From Holophagales bacterium (GTDB taxonomy: Bacteria; Acidobacteriota; Thermoanaerobaculia; UBA5066), in the NCBI GenBank assembly GCA_016714815.1, contig JADKBZ010000001.1, forward strand, positions 558,001 to 622,000: a DNA stretch of 64,000 nucleotides. Direction: 5' to 3'. The position numbers were made by a program, and so were the translations under genes. The notes under the pieces are model-generated. The model searched no databases. It saw only the letters and a program-made list of their open reading frames with translations, and had not been told where the DNA came from. Shown in pieces: positions 43,000 through 51,060 of the stretch. How positions within the stretch are numbered: the first letter of the stretch is position 1; each line of letters opens with the position of its first letter.

Positions 43000-44151
43000 G
43001 TGCACGTCGTCCACCTGAGCCTCGGCTTCGCGAGGGCGGCGGACGCGAGCTCGTTTCTCGACCGGATCCCCGTCCTGACGCGACTCTGCGAGGAGACGGC
43101 GCGGCTTCCAGGAGTCCGCGTCACGGCCCTCTGCCGGTTCGACCGGGACGAGGACCTACGGCGCAGCGGCGTCGACTACCACTTCCGGGTGGACGATCCG
43201 CGTCACCTCCTCGCGGGGCGGCGCACCTTCCCGACGGCTCTCTTCGGGCTGGCGCGGGACCTGCGGCCCGACGTCGTCCACCTCCACGGCCTCCTCTTCC
43301 CTGTCCAGGCGGCCGCGCTTCGTCTCTGGCTCGGAAGAGGCCCGATCCTCGCGGTCCAGCACCACGGCGAGAGACCGGAAGGGCGGATGCGCCCGTCGCT
43401 CCAGCGGCTTCTCTTCCGGGCCGCCGACGGATTCCTCTTCACCTCGCCGCGGATCGCCCACGAGTGGATCCGGGCCGGCGTCCTGGATCGGGGGTGGCCG
43501 ATCCACGGCGTCGTCGAGGCCTCGACCGATTTCGTCCCGGTGCCGTCGGCCGAGGCGCGCGCGCGGACGGGCCTGAAGGGCTCTCCGTCGATCCTCTGGG
43601 TGGGCCGCCTCCACGACAAGAAGGACCCGATGACGGCGCTCGAGGGCTTCGCCGGAGCGCTCGAGCAGCTTCCCGGCGCTCACCTGTCGATGGTCTATCG
43701 CGAGGCGCCGCTTCTCGCCGACGTCCAGGCCTTCCGGAGCCGGTCGCCCCTTCTCGCCGAGCGCGTGCACCTCCTTGCGGAAGTCCCGCACGCCGACCTC
43801 CCGAGCCACTACAGCGCCGCCGACCTCTTCCTGACGAGCAGCCCGGCCGAGGGCTCGAACTTCGCCCTCCTCGAAGCGCTCGCCTGCGGGACGCCGCCGG
43901 TGGCGAGCGACATCCCGGCCCACCGCGTCCTGACGGGAGAGGGAGCCGTGGGGAGGCTCTTCACGGTGGGGGACGCGGGGTCGTGCGCGCGGGAGCTCGT
44001 CGCGGCGGCCACGCGCCTCTCGGAGGCGGCGCGCCTCGCCGCGAGGACGCACTTCGAGGAGAGCCTCGGCTGGCCGGCCGTGGTGGCGCAGGCCGGGAAG
44101 GCCTACCGGTCCCTCGCGGCAGGAAAGGGCCGGGGCGGGGGAATCGCGTGA
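43000..44151 (+). CDS. Glycosyltransferase family 4
   Basis: A 383-residue GT-B glycosyltransferase. DVVHLHGLLFPVQAAAL is the acceptor-domain strand, SILWVGRLHDKKDPMTALEGF opens the donor domain, and SPAEGSNFALLEALACGTPPVASD carries the E-x7-E motif. Start GTG at 43000, 7 bases after the radical SAM stop. It likely decorates the product of the radical SAM enzymes or an envelope glycan; nothing in the sequence distinguishes these. Confidence 0.85.
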   Translation: MHVVHLSLGFARAADASSFLDRIPVLTRLCEETARLPGVRVTALCRFDRDEDLRRSGVDYHFRVDDPRHLLAGRRTFPTALFGLARDLRPDVVHLHGLLFPVQAAALRLWLGRGPILAVQHHGERPEGRMRPSLQRLLFRAADGFLFTSPRIAHEWIRAGVLDRGWPIHGVVEASTDFVPVPSAEARARTGLKGSPSILWVGRLHDKKDPMTALEGFAGALEQLPGAHLSMVYREAPLLADVQAFRSRSPLLAERVHLLAEVPHADLPSHYSAADLFLTSSPAEGSNFALLEALACGTPPVASDIPAHRVLTGEGAVGRLFTVGDAGSCARELVAAATRLSEAARLAARTHFEESLGWPAVVAQAGKAYRSLAAGKGRGGGIA

Positions 44152-44191
44152 CTCCTGCGTCCCGCCTCGGCGCGCGTAACATCGGGACCCG

Positions 44192-44920
44192 ATGACGAAG
44201 AAACGTCCTCGTGGTCCCGACGTCCGGCGCCTGCGCCAGCTCCTCGCCGGCGCCCGGCCGCACCACACCGTCCCCGCCCGGATGGAAGTCCTCTCGGCGA
44301 CCCTCGTCGGCTGTCCGTACGTGGCGCACGGCCTCGTCGGCTCCGCGGCCATACCGGAGCACTTCACCGCCTCGCTCGAAGGCTTCGACTGCGTGACCTA
44401 CGTCGAGACGGTCCTCGCGCTGGCCCGGGCCAGCGACGCGGCCGGGTTCGCGGAGGAGCTTCGCCGGATCCGCTACGAGGGTGGCGAGGTCGAATGGGCC
44501 CGCCGGAACCACTACATGACCGACTGGGTCCGCCGGAACGCGCGGGCCGGTCTCGTCCGGCCCGTCTCCGGCGGGGCGCTCGCGACGCGGAAGGAGAAAG
44601 TCCTGAACACGGTGCCGGGGCTCCCGCCCCGAAAGGCCCGCTTCTCCTGCGTCCCGAAGGCGAAGCTGGGGGCCTTCGAGCCGCGCCTGAAGAACGGCGA
44701 CATCGTTCTCTTCGCCTCGACGAAGACGGGGATCGACGTGTTCCACTGCGGCCTCCTCGTCCAGAAGGACGGGGGCTGGAAGCTCCGGCACGCGTCGCAG
44801 AGCGCCGGCCGCGTCGTCGAGACCGACCTGGCCGGGTTCCTGAAGGCGAACCGGACGTCGGGGCTCGTCGTCGTTCGCCCGCTCGACGTGGCGGGCGCGG
44901 CGTCGAAAGGGGCCTCGTGA
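44192..44920 (+). CDS. DUF1460 family protein (NlpC/P60-like amidase)
   Basis: A 242-residue protein of the DUF1460 family, a papain-like NlpC/P60 fold linked to cell-wall amidase activity. FDCVTYVETVLAL holds the predicted catalytic Cys (FDCVT), and VFHCGLLVQKDGGW the catalytic His; LKNGDIVLFAS precedes it as in family members. No signal peptide is evident in the first 30 residues, which is unusual for a wall amidase. The ATG is 40 bases after the GT4 stop. Confidence 0.82.
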   Translation: MTKKRPRGPDVRRLRQLLAGARPHHTVPARMEVLSATLVGCPYVAHGLVGSAAIPEHFTASLEGFDCVTYVETVLALARASDAAGFAEELRRIRYEGGEVEWARRNHYMTDWVRRNARAGLVRPVSGGALATRKEKVLNTVPGLPPRKARFSCVPKAKLGAFEPRLKNGDIVLFASTKTGIDVFHCGLLVQKDGGWKLRHASQSAGRVVETDLAGFLKANRTSGLVVVRPLDVAGAASKGAS

Positions 44921-46206
44921 GCGTCCTGCACCCGATGCCGGCGTCCTCCGACGGCCTGGAGGCGCTTCTCTCCGGGGCCGATTCCGGGGTTCTCTTCCTC
45001 GCCGACCCGCGGGTCACGGTGACGCCCGGGCCGAGGCTCTTCGAACGGATGACCCAGGTCCTGAAAGACACCGGCGCGGGGTGGGTCTACTCCGACGCGG
45101 TCGGCCACGCGCGGATCGACTACCGCCCCGGGAGCCTGCGCGACGGGTTCGACTTCGGCCCGGTCGTGGCGATCTCCGTGCCGGCCGCGCGCGAGGCGGG
45201 CTTCGAGCAGGGGCTCCGGTGGGGCGTCCTCTACGACCTCCGGCTCCGCCTCTCGGAGCGTTGGCCGGTCGTGCGAATCCCCGAGCCGCTCTACGCGGCG
45301 AGCCTCGCGGAGGCGAGGCCGTCGAGCGAAGCCCAGTTCGACTACGTCGACCCGAGAAACCGCGGCTACCAGCTCGACATGGAGCGCCTCGCCACCGAGC
45401 ACCTCCGCCGGATCGGCGCGCTCCTGCCGCCCCGGTTCGAGCCGGTCCCCCGGGCCGACGGGCCGTTCCCCGTCGAGGCGAGCGTCGTCATCCCGGTCCG
45501 GAACCGCGAGCGGACGATCCTCGACGCCGTCGGCAGCGCCCTCTCGCAGCAGGCGCCGTTCCCCTTCAATGTCCTCGTCGTCGACAACCACTCCACGGAC
45601 GCGACGACGGAGATGCTCCGGGGGGTCCGGGACCCGCGGCTCGTCCACGTCGTCCCGGAACGTCGCGACCTGGGCATCGGCGGCTGCTGGGACGAGGCGG
45701 TCTTCCACGCGCGCTGCGGCCGCTACGCCGTCCAGCTCGATTCCGACGACCTCTACCTCGACGAGAGCGTCCTGGCCCGCATCGTCGGGGAGCTCGAATC
45801 CGGCCCGTATGCGATGGTCGTCGCGTCGTACACGATGGTCGACTTCGCCCTGAACGAGATCCCGCCCGGCCTCGTCGACCACCGCGAGTGGACGCGGGAG
45901 AACGGCCGGAACAACGCCCTGCGCGTGAACGGCTTCGGCGCGCCGCGCGCCTTCGACACCACGGTCCTCAGGCGCGTCGGCTTCCCGAACGTCAGCTACG
46001 GCGAGGACTACGCCGTCGCCCTCCGGATGAGCCGCGACTACGAGATCGGCCGCATCTACGAGTCGGTCTACCTCTGCCGCCGCTGGGAGGGGAACTCCGA
46101 CAGCGCCCTTCCGCCCGAGACGCAGAACCGCTACGACGCCTACAAGGACTGGCTCCGGACGGTGGAGCTCGCCGCGCGGCAGGGAGCCGGGAGAGCCGGA
46201 TCCTGA
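44917..46206 (+). CDS. Glycosyltransferase family 2 with N-terminal partial GT-A-like region
   Basis: A 429-residue protein. The C-terminal part (from about residue 185) is a complete GT2 domain: VEASVVIPVRNRERTILDAVGSAL, NVLVVDNHSTDATTEML and AVQLDSDDLYLDE, with the DxD metal motif; VNGFGAPRAFDTTVLRRVG and SYGEDYAVALRM give the ED acid-base region. The first 180 residues resemble a truncated second half of another GT2 domain (FLADPRVTVTPGPRLFE, WVYSDAVGHARIDYRPG). The GTG start overlaps the DUF1460 stop (GTGA). Confidence 0.85.
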   Translation: MSVLHPMPASSDGLEALLSGADSGVLFLADPRVTVTPGPRLFERMTQVLKDTGAGWVYSDAVGHARIDYRPGSLRDGFDFGPVVAISVPAAREAGFEQGLRWGVLYDLRLRLSERWPVVRIPEPLYAASLAEARPSSEAQFDYVDPRNRGYQLDMERLATEHLRRIGALLPPRFEPVPRADGPFPVEASVVIPVRNRERTILDAVGSALSQQAPFPFNVLVVDNHSTDATTEMLRGVRDPRLVHVVPERRDLGIGGCWDEAVFHARCGRYAVQLDSDDLYLDESVLARIVGELESGPYAMVVASYTMVDFALNEIPPGLVDHREWTRENGRNNALRVNGFGAPRAFDTTVLRRVGFPNVSYGEDYAVALRMSRDYEIGRIYESVYLCRRWEGNSDSALPPETQNRYDAYKDWLRTVELAARQGAGRAGS

Positions 46207-47105
46207 CGGACGGCCTCGCCTCCCGCGTCGAGGAGCTCTTCCGGCGGCAGGAGGAGGAGTGGCCGCTTCTGGCGAAGGGAGTCGCCGGCCTCGCGGACGC
46301 CCTCACCCGGCCGGTCGTCGCGGACGGGGCCGAGGTCCTTCTCCGGCACATCCCGCACCGCGTCGCGAGCACGACGGCGGCCGTCGACCCTTCGTCGATC
46401 GCCAGGCGTCCCTGCTTCCTCTGTTCGGCGAATCTCCCCGCGGAGCAGAAGGGCCTCGAGTGGGGCGACGGCTTCACGCTCCTCTGCAACCCGTTCCCGA
46501 TCGTCGGGAATCACCTGACGGTCGTCCATGCCGAGCACCGTCCCCAGCGGATCGAGGGACAGGTCGGGGCGATGCTCGACCTCGCCGCGGCGCTCCCGGG
46601 TTCCTTCGTCGTCTACAACGGACCGCAGTGCGGGGCGTCGGCGCCCGACCACCTGCACCTCCAGGCCGGCTCGCGGGATAGGCTTCCCGTCGTCCGCGAG
46701 GCGGGGCGCCGGCCCGGCCCGGCCCTCGAGGCGTACGGGATGCGGGCTCTCCTCTTCCGCGGCGAAAGGGCCCGCGTCCTCGGCGAGACGGAGCGCTCGC
46801 TCGCTCTCCTCTCCGAGACGACGGGCCGCGAGGGCGAGCCGTGGTGCAACGTCGCGGCGTGGAAGGAGGCGGACGGCTGCGTGCTCGTCCTCTACCCGCG
46901 AAGCCGGCACCGCCCCGAGGCGTTTCACACCGGCGAGCTGAAGGTCAGCCCCGCCTCGATCGACCTTTCGGGGATCCTCGTGGCCCCCTTTCCGGCGGAT
47001 TTCGAACGGCTCACCGGCGACGACGTGGCGGCCATCTATGGCGAGGTGACGATTCCAGAGGAGCCGTTCCGCGAGATCGTGAGTCGCCTGGAGAGACGCG
47101 GATGA
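46203..47105 (+). CDS. DUF4922 / GalT-HIT-superfamily nucleotidyltransferase or phosphorylase
   Basis: A 300-residue protein of the GalT/Ap4A-phosphorylase branch of the HIT superfamily. The nucleophile motif is HLHLQAG (APDHLHLQAG), with PCFLCSANLP as a possible metal site upstream and GFTLLCNPFPIVGNHLTVVHAEHRPQ as the nucleotide-binding strand. Such enzymes move nucleotidyl groups to phosphate or sugar phosphate. No ATG, GTG or TTG is suitably placed; a CTG at 46203 overlaps the previous TGA stop exactly as the other junctions here do, so it is taken as the start with moderate confidence. Confidence 0.78.
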   Translation: MTDGLASRVEELFRRQEEEWPLLAKGVAGLADALTRPVVADGAEVLLRHIPHRVASTTAAVDPSSIARRPCFLCSANLPAEQKGLEWGDGFTLLCNPFPIVGNHLTVVHAEHRPQRIEGQVGAMLDLAAALPGSFVVYNGPQCGASAPDHLHLQAGSRDRLPVVREAGRRPGPALEAYGMRALLFRGERARVLGETERSLALLSETTGREGEPWCNVAAWKEADGCVLVLYPRSRHRPEAFHTGELKVSPASIDLSGILVAPFPADFERLTGDDVAAIYGEVTIPEEPFREIVSRLERRG

Positions 47106-48319
47106 AGGTTTCGGTCGGCCTGACGGAGGGGCTCGGTGCGGTCGAGGTGGAGCTCCTCGGCGAGTTCGTGGACTCCGCGGGGGGGCGCCTCGCCCCGGGG
47201 CGGCACCGCTTCGCAGGGGAGACGACGCTCGTTCCCTCGGATCCGTCCTCCGCGGCCTTCGCCCTCGACGACGTCACGATCGGGATCGGCTTCCATTGGG
47301 AGCGGAAGGAGCGGCAGCTCTTCCGCGGCGCCCTCCGGATCCTGAGGCGCCCGGCGGGGCTGACGGTCGTCAACGACGTGCCGCTCGAGGAGTACGTCGC
47401 GAGCGTCATCTCCTCGGAGATGAGCGCGACGTGCCCGCTCGAGCTCCTGCGGGCGCACGCCGTCATCTCTCGCAGCTGGCTGAAGGGCCCGGCCGCGGCC
47501 GGCATCGCGCCGTCGGGCCCGGACGCGCCGGGCGAGATCCGGCGCTGGTACGGCCGCGAGGCGCACCCCGACTTCGAGGTCTGCGCCGACGACCACTGCC
47601 AGCGCTACCAGGGAATCACCAAGGCCGTCTCGTCCGCCGTGGCCGCGGCCGTCCGGGCCACCGCGGGAGAGATGCTCCAATTTGGCGGAGAGATCTGCGA
47701 CGCCCGCTTCTCCAAGTGCTGCGGCGGCCTCGTCGAGCGCTACGACACCGCGTGGGACGACCAGGAGATTCCCTACCTCGTTTCGTTTCCCGACGGCCTC
47801 ACGGAACCGGTCCCGGCGGATCTCGAGCTCTTCATCCGCTCGAGCCCGGCGGCCTTCTGCAACACGGCGGACGGGGCCCTCCTCGCCCGCATCCTTCCCG
47901 GATTCGATCAGGAGACGCGCGACTTCTTCCGCTGGACCGTCTCCTACTCGGCCGAGGAGGCGGGCGCTCTCGTCGCTTCCCGTCTCGGCGTCGACCTCGG
48001 GCCGATCGTCGCCCTCGAGCCGCTCGCCCGCGGTCCCTCGGGACGGATCGTCCGCCTGCGCATCGCGGGCGAGCGCGGTCAGCTCGTCGTCGGCAAGGAG
48101 CTCGAGATCCGTCGGGCCCTTTCCCGCTCGCACCTCTACAGCTCGGCGTTCGTCGTCGATCGCGACGTGGCGGGCCGCTTCGTTCTGACCGGCGCGGGCT
48201 GGGGGCACGGTGTCGGCCTCTGCCAGATCGGGGCCGCCGTGATGGCGGAACGGGGATTCGGCTACCGGGAGATCCTCGCGCACTACTACCCGGGGACGAC
48301 GGTCGATCACCCGGTCTGA
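47102..48319 (+). CDS. SpoIID/LytB-domain protein
   Basis: A 405-residue protein of the SpoIID family, whose model members are lytic transglycosylases that trim denuded peptidoglycan. PLEEYVASVISSEMSATCPLELLRAHAVISRSWL is the defining block with the catalytic Glu; GWGHGVGLCQIGAAVMAERGFGYREILAHYYPGT is the C-terminal block. A Cys-containing insert (DARFSKCCGGLVERYD) lies between. No signal peptide is seen, so export is uncertain. The ATG overlaps the DUF4922 stop (ATGA). Last gene of the run that began at 36469. Confidence 0.88.
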   Translation: MKVSVGLTEGLGAVEVELLGEFVDSAGGRLAPGRHRFAGETTLVPSDPSSAAFALDDVTIGIGFHWERKERQLFRGALRILRRPAGLTVVNDVPLEEYVASVISSEMSATCPLELLRAHAVISRSWLKGPAAAGIAPSGPDAPGEIRRWYGREAHPDFEVCADDHCQRYQGITKAVSSAVAAAVRATAGEMLQFGGEICDARFSKCCGGLVERYDTAWDDQEIPYLVSFPDGLTEPVPADLELFIRSSPAAFCNTADGALLARILPGFDQETRDFFRWTVSYSAEEAGALVASRLGVDLGPIVALEPLARGPSGRIVRLRIAGERGQLVVGKELEIRRALSRSHLYSSAFVVDRDVAGRFVLTGAGWGHGVGLCQIGAAVMAERGFGYREILAHYYPGTTVDHPV

Positions 48320-48378
48320 ACGCCGATCCGGGAACCAGGCTCCCGTGCGCGAGGTCAGAGCGCCATGGGAGGACGACC

Positions 48379-49194
48379 ATGAGAAGAGCGCTGCCGGTCC
48401 TCGCCCTGGTCCTCGGTGCCGAGGGGCCCCTCGCGGCCCAGACGGCGGACGACTTCCCGCCGCTCACGCGGGACTTCGCGGCGGCGGCGATCCAGAAGGC
48501 GATCGGCTGCCCGGTCGACGTCCTCGTCCTCTCCGTCGAGGCGGACGAGCCGGACGAGAAACCGGCCTCGCGCACCGTGGTTTTCCGTCTGCCGGAATCC
48601 GGAACGGCCGACCTCGGTGTCGGGTTCGACTGGGAGTGGCAGTTTCCCATCGAGGTGGAGAGCGAGTGGAGCGAGCCTCCGGGCGCGTGGAGGATGGCGT
48701 CGGCGGCGAGCCCGGTGCGCCCTCTCGACAGCGATGAGACGCGAAAGGTGCGACAGGCGGTCTCTGAGATGCGGACGATCGCGACCGCGGTCGAGGCTTT
48801 CGGCGTCGACTACGAGCTATACCCGCTCGCCGGAGCCGGGCTCTGGAAGCGGCTGGTTCCGACCTACATCCGGCGATTCCCGCCGAAGGACCCGTGGGGA
48901 AACGCTTACCGCTACGAGACGGGACCGAAGCGGGATCACTACGTCCTCTCCTCGTCCGGAGGCGAGGCGTTCTCGCGGCTGCCGGAGTCGTACTTCCGCG
49001 AGGTCGCGGCGACGGGTCTCGGGCCGGCGCTTTCCGGAAGGCCAGCCGGGCCGTCCGAGATCGTCTACTCCGACGGGGTCTTCCTGCTGACTCCGCTCCC
49101 GGAAGCCGACGGAAAGTCGTTCCTTCCCGGCGTCCACCCGTGCGTTTCGGCTGCCCGCGGGGCGCCGGAGGCGGCCGGGCCGGACGACGAGTGA
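48379..49194 (+). CDS. Secreted protein with GspG-like C-terminal region
   Basis: A 271-residue protein with a signal peptide (RRALPVLALVLGAEGPLAAQ). The middle part is not recognised. At about residues 118-180, EMRTIATAVEAFGVDYELYP and PTYIRRFPPKDPWGNAYRYE match the second half of type II secretion major pseudopilins (T2SSG), where the PxDPWGxxYxY motif binds calcium; the N-terminal pilin helix is missing. Similar proteins are common in Acidobacteriota. A GGAGG site precedes the ATG. It is separated from the sulfatase gene by a hairpin. Confidence 0.75.
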   Translation: MRRALPVLALVLGAEGPLAAQTADDFPPLTRDFAAAAIQKAIGCPVDVLVLSVEADEPDEKPASRTVVFRLPESGTADLGVGFDWEWQFPIEVESEWSEPPGAWRMASAASPVRPLDSDETRKVRQAVSEMRTIATAVEAFGVDYELYPLAGAGLWKRLVPTYIRRFPPKDPWGNAYRYETGPKRDHYVLSSSGGEAFSRLPESYFREVAATGLGPALSGRPAGPSEIVYSDGVFLLTPLPEADGKSFLPGVHPCVSAARGAPEAAGPDDE

Positions 49195-49205
49195 GCGGGG
49201 GTCCG

Positions 49206-49243
49206 CGCGGCGGGGGAGGGTGGTTCGGCCCCCCGTCGCCGCG
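49206..49243. terminator. Imperfect G/C hairpin between convergent genes
   Basis: CGCGGCG (49206-49212) pairs with CGCCGCG (49237-49243), extended by GGGG/CCCC inside a two-base bulge. It lies 11 bases after one stop and 5 bases beyond the other, and is followed by CTTTC on the plus strand. It probably serves both genes. Confidence 0.45.
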
Positions 49244-49248
49244 GGCTT

Positions 49249-51042
49249 TCAATGGCCGGCCGCCTCGACCGCGCGGGCCCCCGCTTCATCGCCCGCCGCC
49301 CGGAGGGCGAGGACGAGGTTCTCCCTGAAGACCGCTTCGCCTGGCCGGAGCTCGACGGCGCGCCGGTAGGCGGCCACGGCGTCCTTCTGTCGTCCCGCGG
49401 CGCGAAGGGCGGCGCCGAGGTTCGACCACGCCTCCGCGCGGGACGGCTCGAGGCGGGCGGCTTCGAACCACTCGGGGAGCGCGGCGGCGGCCCGGCCCGA
49501 GCGGGTCAGGGCGTCTGCCAGTGCGAAGCGGAGATCGCCGCGCTCCGGGTCGAGCGCCACGGCCTGCCGGAGGATCTCCGCGGCTCTCGCCGTCTGTCCC
49601 GTCCGGAGCAGCAGGACGCCGAGCCGGGAGAGGCCGAATCGGCTTCGCGGGTCCTCGGCGACGGCGCGGGTCAACTCGCCGAGCGCCTCGGAAAGTCGGC
49701 CGCTCGCCTCGAGCTCCTCGATCCGCGTGTAGGTGCCGAAGAGAGCCGCCTTGTCCTTCGGATCGGGGAGGCCCGGCGGGGGAGAGCCGCGAGGACGCGT
49801 CGTGGAGAGGTACCCGAGCGACCGGAGGCGCTCGCGCGTCTCCGAATCGACGGCCGCGGTCTCCTCGGCCTCGGGCTCCTGCTCGGCGCCGTCGAGCGCG
49901 GCCTTCAGTGAGAGGAGCTGTTTGCGGTGCTCCGGTTCGCGCACCCGGTTCCGGCTCTCGCCCGGATCGTCCGAGAGCCGGTAGAGCTCGGGACGCGGGG
50001 CCTGGATCACCTTCCACCCGCCGGTCCGAAGTGCGGCGAGAGGTGCGAATCCGTAGTCGGCCCAGGGGAGCTGCGACTCCAGGTAGGCGGGAGGAACGGC
50101 CTGCGGACGGCCCGACAGAAGGGGAACCAGGTCGACCCCGTCGATACGGGGCAGCGGTTCGAGGCCGAGAAGGGAGAGGAGCGTCGGCGCGACGTCGAGG
50201 AGACGGGGCGACGCAGCGGGCTGGGCGGGCACGAGCCGGCCCGGCCAGGAGAAGACGAGAGGCACGAGGACGGTGGAGTCGTAGACGAAGAATCCGTGCG
50301 TCCTCTCGCCGTGCTCGTCCAGCCCCTCGCCGTGGTCGCCGGCGACGACGACCAGCAGGTCGCCTCGCGCCTTCGCGGCTGCCAGGAGGCGCCCGACGTG
50401 ATAGTCGACGTACGCGACCTCGCCGTCGTACGCGCCCCGGGGACCGGGCCGGGCGAAGGAGGGGGGCGGCTCGTACGGGGCGTGGGCGTCGTAGAAGTGG
50501 ACCCACGCGAAGAACGGGCCTTTCGTTCCGGCGATCCAGGCGGAGGCGGCGGCCGCCGTCGCCCGTGCTCGTCGCTCCTTCCGGCCGTCGGGCCCATCCG
50601 GGAGCGAGTCGTCGTAGCGGCCGAAACCGCGCCCGAGGCCAAGGCTCCCGACGAGCGGGAATCCGCTGACGAAGGCGGCCGTCTCCCAGCCTGCCCCTCC
50701 GAGCCTCTCGGCCAGGGTGGCGATCCCGGGCGGCAGCGGCTGCCCGTTGAGGCGGACCCCGAGCTTGCGGGGAAGCCGCCCCGTGAGAAGGGCCGCGTGG
50801 GAGGGGCCGGTCAGCGGAACGGGGGCGACCGCGGCCCGAAAGCGGACTCCCTCCTTTGCGAGCGCGTCGAGGACGGGAGTCTCGTTGGCTCCCGAGACCC
50901 AGCCGAGCGCGTCGGGGCGGAGAGTGTCGATCGTGACGAGGAGGACGTTCGGCTTTCGGGCGGCCGGTTCCGCCGCCCCTGCGGGGCTGCCGAGAAGGGC
51001 GGCGAGAAGGACGGGAACAGGGATGCGGAGGAGGTGAGCCAC
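49249..51042 (-). CDS. Sulfatase-superfamily enzyme fused to TPR repeats (Thr at the nucleophile site)
   Basis: A 597-residue exported protein: signal peptide, then an alkaline-phosphatase/sulfatase domain (30-420) and TPR repeats (about 455-590). Metal ligands are seen in LLVTIDTLRPD (Asp39) and VVVAGDHGEGLDEHGE. The nucleophile site reads PLTGPSHAALLTG, with Thr78 where sulfatases have formylglycine Cys/Ser (C/S-x-P-S-R), so a phospho- or phosphonohydrolase or transferase is more likely than a sulfatase. The GTG at 51042 is only 18 bases from the start of the divergent gene. Confidence 0.83.
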   Translation of the reverse strand: MAHLLRIPVPVLLAALLGSPAGAAEPAARKPNVLLVTIDTLRPDALGWVSGANETPVLDALAKEGVRFRAAVAPVPLTGPSHAALLTGRLPRKLGVRLNGQPLPPGIATLAERLGGAGWETAAFVSGFPLVGSLGLGRGFGRYDDSLPDGPDGRKERRARATAAAASAWIAGTKGPFFAWVHFYDAHAPYEPPPSFARPGPRGAYDGEVAYVDYHVGRLLAAAKARGDLLVVVAGDHGEGLDEHGERTHGFFVYDSTVLVPLVFSWPGRLVPAQPAASPRLLDVAPTLLSLLGLEPLPRIDGVDLVPLLSGRPQAVPPAYLESQLPWADYGFAPLAALRTGGWKVIQAPRPELYRLSDDPGESRNRVREPEHRKQLLSLKAALDGAEQEPEAEETAAVDSETRERLRSLGYLSTTRPRGSPPPGLPDPKDKAALFGTYTRIEELEASGRLSEALGELTRAVAEDPRSRFGLSRLGVLLLRTGQTARAAEILRQAVALDPERGDLRFALADALTRSGRAAAALPEWFEAARLEPSRAEAWSNLGAALRAAGRQKDAVAAYRRAVELRPGEAVFRENLVLALRAAGDEAGARAVEAAGH

Positions 51043-51060
51043 GCCGGCTGGAATGCTATC

